From Linnemannia elongata (Eukaryota; Mortierellomycota; Mortierellomycetes; Mortierellales; Mortierellaceae), in the NCBI GenBank assembly GCA_036320915.1, contig JAXBDG010000010.1:806001-870000 (forward strand): DNA of 64,000 nt, in the 5' to 3' direction. The notes beneath the pieces were generated by a model. That model saw only the letters and a program-made list of their open reading frames with translations, was not told the DNA's origin and did no database searches. Each line of letters begins with the position of its first letter. The stretch's first letter is position 1. This document shows, piece by piece, positions 1-12,011 of the stretch. Both the position numbers and the translations under genes were made by a program.

Positions 1-1452
1 GACACTCAACCCCTTCGGTTCACCCTGAACCAGCTTCGAGATTTCGTTGCCAGAAAAAAGGGCCTTCTTGTGGGAGAGTCTCAAGCGGTGACTATCTGTT
101 TGAAGTCCAGCAGGGAAGCGCGTCAGTTCTACAGGTTCCTCAGGTCACAGGATTACTCTGGAAAGTGGCTTAACATCAAGTTGAATTGGGCGTGGGACCG
201 TGAGCAGCTGGGGAGCCTTGTCGACACTCTCATTGTATCGCCGATCGAAGTTCTCTTCTTAGACGGATGTGTTGTATGCACCGCTTCTACTTCTGTCACC
301 CCCGCAGCCACCGCGGCTAATACTAGCGTCAGCTCACTCAGAGTTACTTCTACCTCACAAGTGAATGACAACGGGGCAGTGGATAGCAAATTAAGGTCCC
401 GCCGTTACGATCCGCTGATTAGACTCTTCAGGTATAACCAGCTCAAGGAGTTGCACTTTTATGGCCTCCCGGATCTGTTCTACCATTCGTTTGCCCCGAT
501 CCCTTGGGACCTCTCTCACCTGAGGTCCTTCCGTCTCCACGCTGAAATCAGCGAATGGGAAGGCACCCAAGCGAACCGATTCCTTCAGTTTGTCAAACGC
601 GCCGCCAATCTCGAACAACTCTACATCGACTGTCCGACCGAGTGGTACAAGATGTACGTCGACGAGATCACACGCGCAACAGACCAGTCCGAACGTAGCA
701 AGAACTCGCCTCCTCTCAACATTCATTTCCAGCACCACGACCATCAACACACGCTCCTTTGTGTCAGGTATGACCGATTAGATCAGGAATTCACGTTGTT
801 TGAGGTCGATCTGATGGGAACCTCGCACCAGTCCTACATCCAATGGAAATTAGTCTTGGATCAGCTCTTCCATGGGACACTTGTCTCATTGTCGTTAAAC
901 AACATGCCCGACGAAACTTGGATGGACTCGGTGATAGAGTGGGTCTACAGCGAGGCGAACGACCGCGGCGTTGGACTCGAGAACCTGCGGCTGGACTGTA
1001 TGCATTTCGGTCCTACACAGTTTCAGAACCTCGTCGAGTTGCTTGAGTTGACTCAACCGCGCCTTCAAACCCTCGACCTCTGCAACGTCTATATTTCCTT
1101 CGCCAGCAACCCTTCGCCCTCTGAAACCTCGGCAGCGATGCCAAACCGCGCCCTGGACTTTAACATTGCTCAAAACGACGCCGACGCCTCGGTGCCGATG
1201 ATCGACTGGCCAACTCTTTTCAAAGCCCTGAACATCTCTGTCCTGTTGGCTCTCCGAATCAGGACATGCAACCTGCAGGATCGGGATATCGATGGAGTGG
1301 TCGAGTGTTTAAGGAGAATGGTTTGCAACAGCAAGAAACTGGCTCTGGAAAAGGTGTTGCTCCAGGATGCCCAATTGTCTGCCAAGGGTGAGCGGACTCT
1401 GGTTAGGGAGATCCAGGCGATCTTGCCAGGCGTCGATGTGAAGTTTAGATAG
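1..1452 (+). CDS. LRR (RNI-like) protein, 3' part only
   Basis: The frame is open from the first base of the window to a TAG ending at 1452. No ATG near position 70 looks like a true start (the first start-like codon there is GTG), so this is the C-terminal part, about 483 residues, of a gene that begins upstream. It shows irregular leucine-rich segments such as LKELHFYGL, LRSFRLHAE, LEQLYIDC, LVSLSLNNM and LQTLDLCNV, spaced like degenerate ribonuclease-inhibitor-type repeats. No intron is apparent. The style matches the F-box/LRR proteins elsewhere in the window, but no F-box is visible in this part. A substrate-adaptor role is only a family-level guess. Confidence 0.7.
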   Translation, partial: DTQPLRFTLNQLRDFVARKKGLLVGESQAVTICLKSSREARQFYRFLRSQDYSGKWLNIKLNWAWDREQLGSLVDTLIVSPIEVLFLDGCVVCTASTSVTPAATAANTSVSSLRVTSTSQVNDNGAVDSKLRSRRYDPLIRLFRYNQLKELHFYGLPDLFYHSFAPIPWDLSHLRSFRLHAEISEWEGTQANRFLQFVKRAANLEQLYIDCPTEWYKMYVDEITRATDQSERSKNSPPLNIHFQHHDHQHTLLCVRYDRLDQEFTLFEVDLMGTSHQSYIQWKLVLDQLFHGTLVSLSLNNMPDETWMDSVIEWVYSEANDRGVGLENLRLDCMHFGPTQFQNLVELLELTQPRLQTLDLCNVYISFASNPSPSETSAAMPNRALDFNIAQNDADASVPMIDWPTLFKALNISVLLALRIRTCNLQDRDIDGVVECLRRMVCNSKKLALEKVLLQDAQLSAKGERTLVREIQAILPGVDVKFR

Positions 1453-1914
1453 TTGCTTTAGGAGTAAGAGGCGATACGATTTTGAATCCATATACTAGGA
1501 TATCTGCCTAGGATGGCACAATACACTTATAGCGAAGCGAGACGAGTATATTTCGCGTGCCCTCAGATGACAACGAGTTCAGACTATTTTCACAGCACTC
1601 AACACTCGACACTCTCACTCAGCAACTCAGACAACCTTTTCTCTCTTACACACAACAGCTATAACAGCAGAAATCATATAGCATGCGCCCGGATATGGTT
1701 ATCCATTTTCAAGATCTCGTCCATTCTCGGCACCATTTGCGACTCGCTAGACACAGCCAACAACTAGAAATGTCGACAGGCCTGTTCCCTATGGAACCCA
1801 CCATTTGCAACAAGCTCCATTCAGAACCACATTCAAGAAAGACTCCAAACAGGCATGGTTGATATGGGATGCAAAACAGGTTTATATAAAAGTTGTTTGT
1901 TCTACACTTGAGCC
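1453..1914. other. Convergent intergenic spacer
   Basis: This 462-base gap lies between two gene 3' ends, the LRR gene on + and ELP3 on -. It should hold both 3' UTRs. I see no further gene, tRNA or repeat in it. Confidence 0.6.
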
Positions 1915-3940
1915 CTAGACAAGCATCTTGGACATATAAGGGCCTAAGCGCGCATAAAAAGAAGCAAGAGTGAGTAAGTATCAAGAAAGCAAAACATAAA
2001 TGCAAAAAAAAAAAAAAAAATCACATACCATCAAGAGTGTAGCCCAGCTTGGCGTAATAGTTCCTGACACCGACTCCACTGATGACGCTCAGTTTGACAC
2101 TTCCATGCTCCTCCCTTGCAATCCTCTCGGCCTCCTCCATCAGCAGAGTACCATAACCCTGATGCTGGAACTTGGAGGGATCCCGGGAATGCACAGGGAC
2201 CACAGAACCATAGACGTGCAACTCACGCACAATCGATGTAGGGCCTGCCTTGGTCAACTCGGGGCGGAAAGCCAGGGGCGAGCACTTTCTTAATCTCAAC
2301 AGTCCAATCAAGATATCCTGCTCGGGATCCTCGTAACTCAAAAAGGTCTCCCAGCCTCCGTTGGCGGTATAGTCGCGACGGATCAGTTCGACCTGATCGG
2401 GCTTGACCTTGTTGTGGATATCGACAATGCCGACCTCACGTGTACGAACATCTCTGCACTCTGTTCCCAGATCCTTCATCCTCTGAAGTGCCAACTCGCG
2501 GAGGTTTCCATGCTCAACACCAGAGGTGACCAGAGGCATAGGGATATCACGCTGAACTCTGTAGACACGAGTCCATGGAGGCACAAGAGCCAATATCCTG
2601 GCGACCAAGTCCACTAGTGCGTTGGGTGTATAGTTCTTGTACCGTCCTGTCCTCCAGAGTTCATAAAGTCCTGTTCCACGAATGACCAGTGTAGGGTAGA
2701 GCTTCAAACCGTCCGATCGGAAGGCTGGGTTCTCAAAGTACTCCTTGAACTGATCCATGTCACGCTCCATGCCAACGTTGGGGAGATCGGGCATCATGTG
2801 AGCCACCACTTTAAATCCTGCATCTTTGGCCAGCTGGAACGACTCTGTAACGGCCTTGACGGTATGTCCACGGTTGGTGTCGCGAGCCACATCCTCGTAC
2901 ACACTCTGCACTCCAATCTCCAGTCTCGTGCATCCATACCTGAGCATTTGACTATGTGGAGGAAATTAATAATAAATGATAAAGTTAATTTTCTTTCTTC
3001 TTGGCATTCACTGTCATACAACATAATCAGGACAGTCCCGTTAGGCCAACATACCTCAAATGGGGCTTTAGACAGTAATCTGGGCGTGTCTCGATTGTAA
3101 TACCGATGCACTTTGTGGGGCTGACCTCCGACATCCTGACGGCCTCATCGACATCGTTACTCGAGTGTCCAGAGAGTGAGTCGTGCAAGTTGCTGATGAA
3201 CCAGTCCCTGTAGTCCTCGGGCAATGACATGAATGTGCCTCCCATGACGATATATTCGACCTTGTCCACGCTGTGACCCAATGACTTGAGTTGATCTTGA
3301 CGACCCCTCGACTGTTCGAAGGGGTTGTAGCGGGCTCGAATGGCACGCATACTGGTAGGCTCGTATCCTGTGTATGACTGAGTTGAGTACTCGAAATCCG
3401 AATCAGGACCACCAGGACAGTACCTAGAAGTATATTCAAGTAGAGTGCGAATATCCTGTAAGTTGTTCGTTCCTGATCTCCTTTATGCGCTTTGTGTGAA
3501 TTGTACTGGCTTCATATGGGTGTAAACACTTACACACAAATGTTTCCTGTCATGGCGATGTGAGGACATCTGTGAGGCTTGCACATAACTGCAACAACAG
3601 CGATCTATTGAAAACCAAGGGGTTGTAAGGTTAGAATTGTTTGGTCCTTATACTATGATATTTCCCAAAACTGCGGCGCATTGAATGTGGTAGAGAATCC
3701 AAGCGTAAAACTCACTCCTGAGGCGGTTCTGACGGGCTTGGCCTTAAGGTTGGGCAAGAGGACTGCTTTGTACTGCTCAGGGATTGCAGCAATGATATCG
3801 ACCAGCTTGGGCTGGTTCTGAGCCTTATGTTTGCGGGAGTAGCGCTGCTTGAGTCCGTTAAGGTTGATATCCTTGCCTGCGTCGTGGGCCTGAATGAGCT
3901 CGGCGACAATCTCACTGCAGACCTTGATCATGATCTCGGC
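1915..3940 (-). CDS. ELP3: Elongator complex catalytic subunit ELP3
   Basis: Elongator subunit 3 is a tRNA acetyltransferase that starts cm5/mcm5 modification of wobble uridine. Exons on the minus strand: 3940-3716, 3604-3534, 3423-3055, 2951-2029, 1943-1915. All phases agree and the protein ends GPYMSKMLV. The radical-SAM region carries a CX9CX2C cluster motif (C..C.VYC) after MCKPHR. The centre holds [10 protein letters not shown] and [17 protein letters not shown]. The C-terminal GNAT domain contains [17 protein letters not shown], the acetyl-CoA loop. From the ATG at 3931 the protein is 535 residues, close to the family's roughly 550. The true start is unclear: the exon probably begins at 3940 after an AAG acceptor. 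An upstream ATG at 4207 (MSTIKKK) is attractive, but its obvious donor gives the wrong phase. The gene is divergent from CCA1. Confidence 0.95.
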
Positions 3941-4207
3941 CTTATTAGTAGCAATAAAAGTGGAATGAAGAAATGTGTGTTAGCCCATGCTGCCTTTCAT
4001 TCCTTTGCTCCTGTTTGCCTCCTGTCCATGAAAGTTGAGAGTGTTGAGGGTGGTACCTGAGAAGGGCCTAGAAAGAAAAGCAATGGGAAAGAATATGGTC
4101 TTAACAACGTGGAGTAGACAGTTTTGTCGCCATGGCGTGGGAGAGCAGCAGGGAGTATTGAGCAAGGTGTGATCACACTGCGCACCTTTCTTTTTGATGG
4201 TTGACAT

Positions 4208-4598
4208 GGTGACAGTAGAGTCCTTGTTGTGCTTGGCGGTCTTTGCAGATGAAGAGTCCGAGTGAAGGTATCAAATTGTGATCAACAAAAGGGGGAGACA
4301 ATCGAAGACGACAAAGGAATGCTGCAACCAAAGCTGTGAAAAAAAAAGTCCGAAGCAGAGCGAAGTGCTCAAAAGAAAAAAAAAATTGCCTTGTCCAGCG
4401 ACTCGGTGGCTTGTGAGTCAAAACGGACGCAACTTTCCTTCGGAGGTGGCGAAGCGTGGGCGTCTTTTTTTTTCTTTACCACAGCTCCAACAGAACCGAC
4501 AGGATAGGCGCCTGACTGACTCACGACGACTCTCCTCGACTACGCCAGGAAGGACAACCGCACATCACACACACCGTCATCTCCTTGAAAGGGAACGG
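4208..4598. promoter_or_regulatory. Shared upstream region of ELP3 and CCA1
   Basis: This is the short region between the likely 5' end of ELP3 (-) and the first in-frame plausible ATG of CCA1 (+). Both genes read away from it, so it should hold both promoters. Several A- or T-rich runs are present (for example 4340-4346 and 4466-4473), but I cannot assign a specific factor site. An open frame continues upstream of the CCA1 ATG from 4278. It is K/R-rich, probably untranslated, and not supported as protein. Confidence 0.5.
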
Positions 4599-7108
4599 AT
4601 GCTCATCCTTTTAAAACGACCTGCCTCCTGCTCCATCGTCACTTCTTTCAACACACGTTTCCTTCAACTCGCCTATTTCTCTGTTTCCGTTGGACATTAT
4701 TTCAGTCGCCAATTTCCACGCTCCTTTTTCAAGAACGCGCCTCCACACTACATAGCCCTCAACCAAACGACAGCCACAGCAGCGTTGGATATTAGAATCT
4801 CTACTCACCACAGCCAATCTGCGGTGTTATTTTCAGAAACACCTATACACCAACTCGCCACTACCCCAGCCTTCTGCGTCAGTAAACTCGGACAGCTCAA
4901 ACGAACTTTCTCGTCAGTAACCCCAGGGAGTCCACCCACACCAGTGATAGAGAGAATGTCGGTCTCAAATATACCAAGAACTCTGGAAATCCGGTTAACA
5001 GAGCAGGAAACCAAGATTTGCGAAGTCCTAGATGCCGTCTCAAAACGATATGAGGAGAAGGAGGGCAAGAAGGTTCAACTTCGTATTGCCGGAGGCTGGG
5101 TCCGCGACAAGGTATGGGTCAGCGACACGAATTGCTACTTTCGACTCGAACAAACCTTTATTCTCATATAAATGATCACTCACCAAGTATACTTATTTAC
5201 TTGCGTAGTTACTCGGCCTGACATGCCATGATCTGGACATTGGAATCGACGCGATGATGGGATATGATTTTGCACTCCTGGTCAACGACTATATGGAATC
5301 GATTGGTCAAGAGAAACGTTCTATCGCCAAGATCGCCACCAACCCAGAAAAGTCAAAGCACTTGGAGACCGCCACCATGGTCGTTTTGGGAATGCCTCTC
5401 GACTTTGTTAACCTCCGGTCTGAGATCTATGACGATGCCAGCCGAATCCCCAGTGAAATTGTAACGTATCATCATTGGGCATCGGATGGTAGACGTTGCA
5501 TGTTAGTTGGAGAACATTCATAATAGCAGAGGCTAACAGAAGCAATTAACAAATAGACATTTGGAACGCCTTCAGAAGATGCCTACCGCCGCGACTTTAC
5601 CATCAACGCTTTGCTGTACAATATTCACACCCGGACTGTGGAGGACTTTACCGAGCGAGGTTTGGACGATTTGAAGCTCGGCCTTGTCAGAACTCCACTG
5701 GAACCTTTCGAGACATTCTGCCAGGATCCTCTGAGAGTTATGCGCTGCATCCGCTTTGCCGCCAGGTTCAATTTCAAGATCGTGGATGAGGCAAAGACGG
5801 CTATTCTAGACCCCCGGATCAAGCAGGCTCTCAAAACCAAGATCTCCAAGGAGCGAATTGGCGCAGAACTGGACAAGATGATCGATGATGGCGCTGGTCG
5901 CAGCACTGCTATCCAGTTACTTCATGACCTCAGCCTGTATGATGTCGTCTTTGCGCCTCCAGAAGTCGATGGCACTGCCAAGGGAACCACAGCTGTACAG
6001 GGAGACGCCAAGGATGTGGAGGATGCATTCAAATTGGTATGGATCATGGAATGGCTCTTGAAGATCAACCTGAGCACCGTCGAAAATGCTGACCTTGAGG
6101 GAAGGATCTTTCAGGCAGAAGTTGATCTGGGTCAGGAATCGCTCTTGTCTCAGACACGCGGATCTCCCCTCACGACGCACCTCTACCCTGTCGTCACCTC
6201 AACACCTTCACCCCATGTAGCGCAGATCATCTCAAAGGAAGAGCCCTTCCCTGAGAAGCTTGGCACCCGGAACCTGATCTTGTCTGGCATGCTGTACCCT
6301 TACCGCGACATGACGGCTGTTGTCAACAAGAAGAACATGTCAGCGGGCTCATGGATCCTACGGTACGGTCTCAAGGGCAAAAACCTGGATATCGATATCG
6401 TAACAAAGTTGATGGAGAGTATTGAGCCTGTGCAGCGTGTGGTCAGGGCTGTAACTCAGAACCCTGCGACGGACGAGGAGGGTGTCCAGAGGGAGCGAGC
6501 AGAGATGGGATCCGTGATCAGGGACATTGGGTTTGTTCAGGTGATTGGCAAGAAGTGGCCCTGCGCCTTCCTACTGGCTCTCGGAGTTGACCTCATCCCC
6601 AGGTTCGACACATTAAGAACCGGGGTACTAGGTGAGTAACTTGGGCTAAAAACACCTAGAGCCTTGCTTTGTTCTTATTTTTGTGTGCTTATTTATGAAC
6701 TCTAACCGTTTTGTTTTTTTTACGCTGTCTGTCTAGATGAGGAGACAAAGACTATGGTTGCTGCCTATAACGGGTTCTTGTCTAAGGCGGCCGCTTACCA
6801 AATCGACCACTGTTTCGCCTGGAAGTACCTTGTCGACGTAAGCCTACATGGACCGTGCCATGTCATGAAGTTTGGTCGTTGCTTACAACCCAATTTCACA
6901 TTGCTCACACGTTCTATCTAACGTCCTTTTCCCCTTTAATCCAACGTGCTTGTAGGGCAAGGAGCTGACCAAGATGTTAAACATCAAACCAGGGCCTAAG
7001 GTGACAGATTATCTCCGTGTCGTCATGAACTGGCAGTTAAGACATCCTCTGTCGTCAAAGGAGGAGTGCCAAGCATGGATCATGAACCATCCAGATCTTT
7101 TCGTATGA
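4599..7108 (+). CDS. CCA1: tRNA CCA-adding nucleotidyltransferase
   Basis: This class II nucleotidyltransferase adds the 3' CCA end to tRNAs. Exons: 4599-5111, 5209-5460, 5557-6631, 6737-6837, 6956-7108. Visible motifs are GGWVRDKLLG and DLDIGID (metal-binding DxD), RRDFTINAL, DPLRVMRCIRFAARF and ERIGAELDKM, in the expected order. The ATG at 4599 gives 697 residues with a long N-terminus that is rich in R, S, F and hydrophobics and poor in acidic residues (MLILLKRPASCSIVTSFNTR...), as in a mitochondrial targeting sequence. The ATG at 4956 (MSVSNIPRTLEIRL) gives 578 residues, nearer the usual length. One gene commonly serves nucleus, cytosol and mitochondria in fungi through alternative starts, and both starts may be used here. 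It is head to head with ELP3. Confidence 0.95.
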
Positions 7109-7132
7109 ACCCTAGTCCACCTTCCTTCCTTC

Positions 7133-7136
<4 letters not shown>

Positions 7137-7172
<36 letters not shown>
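7137..7172. repeat. Poly-T tract (36 T) after CCA1
   Basis: An uninterrupted run of 36 T begins 28 bases after the CCA1 stop codon, probably inside its 3' UTR. It precedes the AATAAA at 7191. It is one of at least nine A/T runs of 24 bases or more in this window. Confidence 0.9.
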
Positions 7173-7173
<1 letters not shown>

Positions 7174-7190
7174 TGTCTTCTTTGTCAACA

Positions 7191-7196
7191 AATAAA
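7191..7196 (+). terminator. Candidate polyadenylation signal of CCA1
   Basis: A canonical AATAAA lies 83 bases after the CCA1 stop and just past the poly-T tract. Only the motif and its position support the call. Confidence 0.5.
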
Positions 7197-8417
7197 GAAG
7201 CTTAAATGAAACGGACACGCCTTTTCAACAGTGCACAATGAGCAATTGCTTTTGGTAACCATGCAACATGGGGACGCTTGGTCCTCATATACAACATGTA
7301 TATGATGCTACTGCTCGCCCCTCCAATGGCTCAGACTGAACTTTTATTTCCTCTTCATCACACAAGGGAAATGCCTCTTTCTCCGCCTCCCTCGTTACAG
7401 GTGCTCATTGCACTTCCTCCCTTTCTTTCGGGAGAGTGAGAGAGAGGGAAGATGAGGAGTCGTGAAATGGGTAAAAGTACGAACTATTAAAATGACAAAA
7501 GTGAGAAAACCCCTTCTCCTTCTACTCTTGTTCCCGCTTTCTCCTCTCCTTCTCTTGCGACTACGACAGGTGCATTTGTTTGTCTGTTCAATTGTTCGGG
7601 TTACTCGATCCGTCAACAATAGACAATAATAATAGCGCGATGTAACTGTCAAATCTGGCAAACATGAAGGCTGGCAGGTAAACAGATAAACAGACAAACA
7701 GGTTATAGACCTCCACGATCTGGTTGTTCAAACTGATACGCCCACTGCCTCCTTCTCCCACCGTTTGGTCAACAGCATACAAGGAACGACATAGCAGCCT
7801 TCGTTCCTTTGCATTTCGAATGGCAACACCGACCTACAAAAAAGGAGAGCAATCAAAAAAAATCCGTCTTTCCTTCGACATTCATTAATGCGAAGATTTT
7901 ACATTCCTTTCATTCCTACACATCCTTCGCCTTCGCGTATGACTCTATTCTCTTCCTTCTCGTCCATCTAGCACTAGCAACTGCAGAATCTATTCTTTCG
8001 TGAAAAGCACCACATGGTTCATCATGCAACTAAACAACAATAACCATTAGTCCTTTTCTTCCAGTCGCCTATTTTTAATCTCTCTCGCCCCCTCCCCACT
8101 ACGAATTTCAACCATCTCAACTCAATCACCAAACAATTGAAGTGCTCAAATTCACCACCGCCTTCGCAGAAGACTCCTCCCTCTTAAAAGGAGCGACAAC
8201 AACTCTTTCCCTCGAAGAGAAAGCACTTCCACTGGAAACGTTGACTCCAAAGGTGCTTTCCACTTCCCCTTCGACTCAACCGCTGCCTCATCAACACCAC
8301 TCTCAGTGTCGTCATTCTAGCCCCAATAGCAATAACGCCACCACCCACAGTGCCAACAACAATACTAGCAACAGTATCAGTAACAACAACAGCAACAAGA
8401 CAGCAACGATCTCGGCA
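7197..8417. other. Intergenic region and likely 5' leader of the PX-PB1 gene
   Basis: This is about 1.2 kb between CCA1 and the first ATG of the PX-PB1 gene. The last part (about 8000-8417) is C/T- and CA-rich and resembles a long fungal leader. A frame open from 8142 starts with GTG, is low complexity, and joins the PX exon without a believable initiator. No other gene is seen. Confidence 0.5.
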
Positions 8418-10681
8418 ATGTCTTTGTCATACACCAGCGCCAAGCTGGCTCCGCCCATCTCTGGTGCCACAGTCGACGCCTTTGAAATTCGACTAGACCA
8501 ACAACTCTGGTACACCATCCTGGTCCACCCTTGTCCCATGGTCATCCCAGGAATCGATACCCAGCCTATCCCTAGCAAAAGCTATCGCATCTGTCGCCGA
8601 CATGAGGATGTTGTTGGCTTTGTCGAACATCTCGAAGAAGAGTTCCCTTGGTTGAAAGCATACCAAGATGAGACCCAGGTGATTAAGACTGCCTACGTTT
8701 TTTGTGCCTCTCGTCGTGTTGTATAAATGAACAGCTCATCAAAGGGTAAAAAGACTGGCCTGCATAACGGTATGGTAACATGAAAAATTCAACATTGTTT
8801 CTGCATGTTGCACAGAACAATACACTTTCCTCTTTTCGAGAAAAGGAACGTCCATGGTCGTCGAACAGATCTCGAGACGGCACTACTCTGTTTAATTCCA
8901 GCCGCTCTCTGCGCCAGCAACAGCTTGACCGGTACCTTCAAACTCTCTTCACCCTTGAATCCATCGTCATCCAGTGTCACCTCGTCTCTGAGTTCTTTTC
9001 TGTCTGGAAAACAGACCTACAGTGCCATTTCAGCCAGGAGGACCTTTCGGCTCCACCTCCCTCGAAAAGTTCCGCCTCATGTAACTTCTCTTCCAGCGTT
9101 GTGGACCCTCGCACAAGGCGCAACTCACCTCTCTCGACTCTTTCATGGCCGCCAGACAACATGTCATCGTCATCAAACGTTGACACATCACCCGCTCCCT
9201 CCCCAATCATGCCATCCTCGCCGGAAAACAAACGAGGCTGCTTCCTCTGGGATGTCCATATGGATCAGTTGGATTCATCCGCCTTCCACCGATACAACAT
9301 CGTCTCCCCACCCGGGTCATCTTTCCACAGCAGCTACGGCTCTGAGTACAACGGTGATGCCAGCGGCTACTATCCCTACGCAAGTGATGACGAGAGTGAC
9401 ACCTACAGCATGATTATGAGCAAGTTTCCTGAGCCCCCAAGCACCCTTCAGACGTCAGCCTTCATGCAGAACTTGACGGAATTTTTTCAACGGTACCCGA
9501 GTCCCTCGCCTTCCTCTCCCGCCACTTTCTCGCCCTCTTCCTCGTCCTCTTCCTCGCCCCATTTGCCCCTGCCTAGAGCACTTTCAGCGGCGCCTCCTGT
9601 GATCTCCATCATTCCACAGCACACGCCTCCCAGTTCGTTCGGAGATGGTATTCTGCAATCGGAACCTTCCTCACCCAGGGAGTCTATCCCTCCAAGAATT
9701 GCCTCACTCGTGTTGAGTACTCCAGGCAGTGGTGTTGACCCTAGCATCTCACACCGCAGGCCGAATTCACTGAACCCTGAGGCCAGATCACGTATAGCTC
9801 ACCAAAGTCATACAAGGGCACCCTCCAGCCCGATCAACAATACCTTCAGCAGTAGCAACTCGACGGCGTCCATCTCGATCCCTCCCAAGCCAACAACGCG
9901 TTTGATCGGAAAAGCTCAGGCCTATGTGTCCTCGTCTCCGCTCTCGACCGGCCCTCCTGTGACAGTACCCACCCGCTCCATCTCAAAGCCGGCGCAGAGT
10001 ATCACCGTCCAACTGCAGGAAAAGAAGGCCAAAGAGAAGTCTCCCTTGTCTCCTACTCTTCTAGTAGTTTCCAAGGCGACAACGACTAGCAAAGCACCCC
10101 TTAAACTCAAACCAGCCAACACGGACACGGCGCCTTTGAATCCCAAGACTCGAACCCCCGCCAAGCGGATTCCGACCAACCACAAGCCGCCATCGATTGT
10201 TACAGACTGTATGGCTGGGATATCAAACTTTACCATTAACCTCAACGCGCCAAGCGGTGTCGTCTCACCCGCGTCTTCGAACCCACAGAGCCCGTCGGAG
10301 TTCCGACCTCCTCAGAGCATCATCGCCACTCTGAACCAGGCCCATGTCCGAAAGCAGCAGGAAGCCCAAAAGACCGCTCTTGCACAACAACGGAAACAGC
10401 CAGAGAAATTTGTGGCTACGATCAAGGTGGTGGTCAATGCGCACATGATCTTCGCCCTCAAGGTTTTGGAGGAGACCGGGTTTCTGTTAAGTGTGCCCGA
10501 TCTGCGGCTGCGGGTGATGAACAAGTTCCGGAGGATGAGTATGGCGATCCCGGACGAGTTTGATCTTGTCTGGGATGGAGGGAATGGTTCGCAGGTGGTG
10601 CTGAAGAACGATGAGGAGATCCAGAAGGCATTGAGGGCCTCTGTCAACAACAAGCTTACTCTTCGATGCATTTTTCAATGA
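8418..10681 (+). CDS. PX and PB1 domain scaffold protein
   Basis: Two exons, 8418-8678 and 8816-10681, joined in phase 0, encode 708 residues. The N-terminus (about residues 18-130) is a PX-type phosphoinositide-binding domain: VDAFEIRL, SYRICRRHEDVVGFVEHLEEEFPWL, then after the intron RSLRQQQLDRYLQTLF. A long S/P/T-rich, probably disordered middle follows (about 170-600). The last roughly 85 residues form a PB1 domain (IKVVVNAHMIFALKV ... LRLRVMNKFRRM ... FDLVWDGG ... LKNDEEIQKALRA) with both a beta-1 lysine and an acidic OPCA-like segment. The order recalls Bem1/Scd2 polarity scaffolds or p40phox, but no SH3 domain is seen. The start was chosen because the longer frame has only GTG upstream. 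A role in Cdc42 or NADPH-oxidase scaffolding is inference. Confidence 0.8.
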
Positions 10682-10892
10682 CTGTGTGTCACCATTATCA
10701 TTTCACATGTGTATGTTCACAATAATGACGATCACTCACCAAACATAATTTAATCTTTCAAACGCGTTTTTTTGCTTCGTTATTCTGTTCCTCTCTTCAC
10801 TTCTCCGCTCTTCTCTTCTCCACTTCATCTTTTCCTCATCCTTTTAACTACCCCGAAACAACTATCTCAACCATACGCAACAAACAACACAA

Positions 10893-11973
10893 ATGGACCT
10901 CATGCACATCCACCGACAGCCTTCACGGCTCTATATCCTCATCCTCAACTTTGTCACCCTGGTACCTGTTCTTTCTTTTTTCCGTATATAAGAGTACCAT
11001 GCCAAGAAAGACGTTACTTATAAACAACAACATTGCCTTTCTCTTTCATTTTGCTTTACATGACCTTGCCTGGTAAAAGCTGGCGAGTTTGATGCTGTTT
11101 GCGGCAGGTATCCTAGAACTAGCTGGGGGACATTCACAGTTTCCTCTCCACTCTGATGCCATCGCGTGGGGACTCATCATCCTGAGTCTTGTTGTCTTCT
11201 TGGTCTCTGTCCTCGGTGGCGTTACCGCCCTGTCCCCCTCCAGGCGCATTGCCTACACCGTGAGTTCTCTTTCTTCTTCATAATATTGGGCGGTAACGAT
11301 TAAAGAATGCCAAGCCAGCGGCAATTGGAGGTTGTTTGATGAACGATGATTTCACTGAGGGCGGCACATGTGACCCGTACTATGATTAACATTGTCTGAA
11401 AATGCTGGGGAATAAAATGCGTCTGAACTGATCTCAAGGATATCATCCTTTTTGCTTCACTCTCCCCAACTCCCCTCGACATAGTACGGAACCCTGCTGT
11501 CGATCCTGGTGGTCCTCCAACTCACCTTCCTGATCTACGCCATGATCCGACACGACCATGTAAGCTATTACCCTCTTAACATCTTACTTTTCAAGTTTCA
11601 CATACTCCTCTCTACGTCTTGCTCTACACGCATCACATTTTTGGCCGGACAATATCCTCATCGAGTCATCATCTCTACCTGCTTTTCTGGTTATTCGCAA
11701 ACAGGTCGACATTATGATGGACAACGCGTGGCAAAAGGCGTATGACACGGACGAGCGTGCGTTGCAAGATCTGGAGACGCGCCTTCACTGCTGTGGCTAC
11801 GAAAACGTCACGGACCGGGCTGTCCCCAAGACCTACAAGGAAGCCTGCCTCAACTCGCCTGCTTTTGGGTACGGTGTTTCGTGCAAACAGCAGCTCCAGG
11901 ATGCCTACTATGATCATGAGCGCATGACCATTGCGGCCATCACTGGCGTTGAGGCCCTTCAGGTATGTGTCTT

Positions 11974-12011
<38 letters not shown>

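Noticed and set aside
4278..4598. N-terminal extension of CCA1 from the ATG at 4278
   Set aside because: It overlaps the expected shared promoter, is K/R/Q-rich without family similarity, and would make the protein far longer than any relative.
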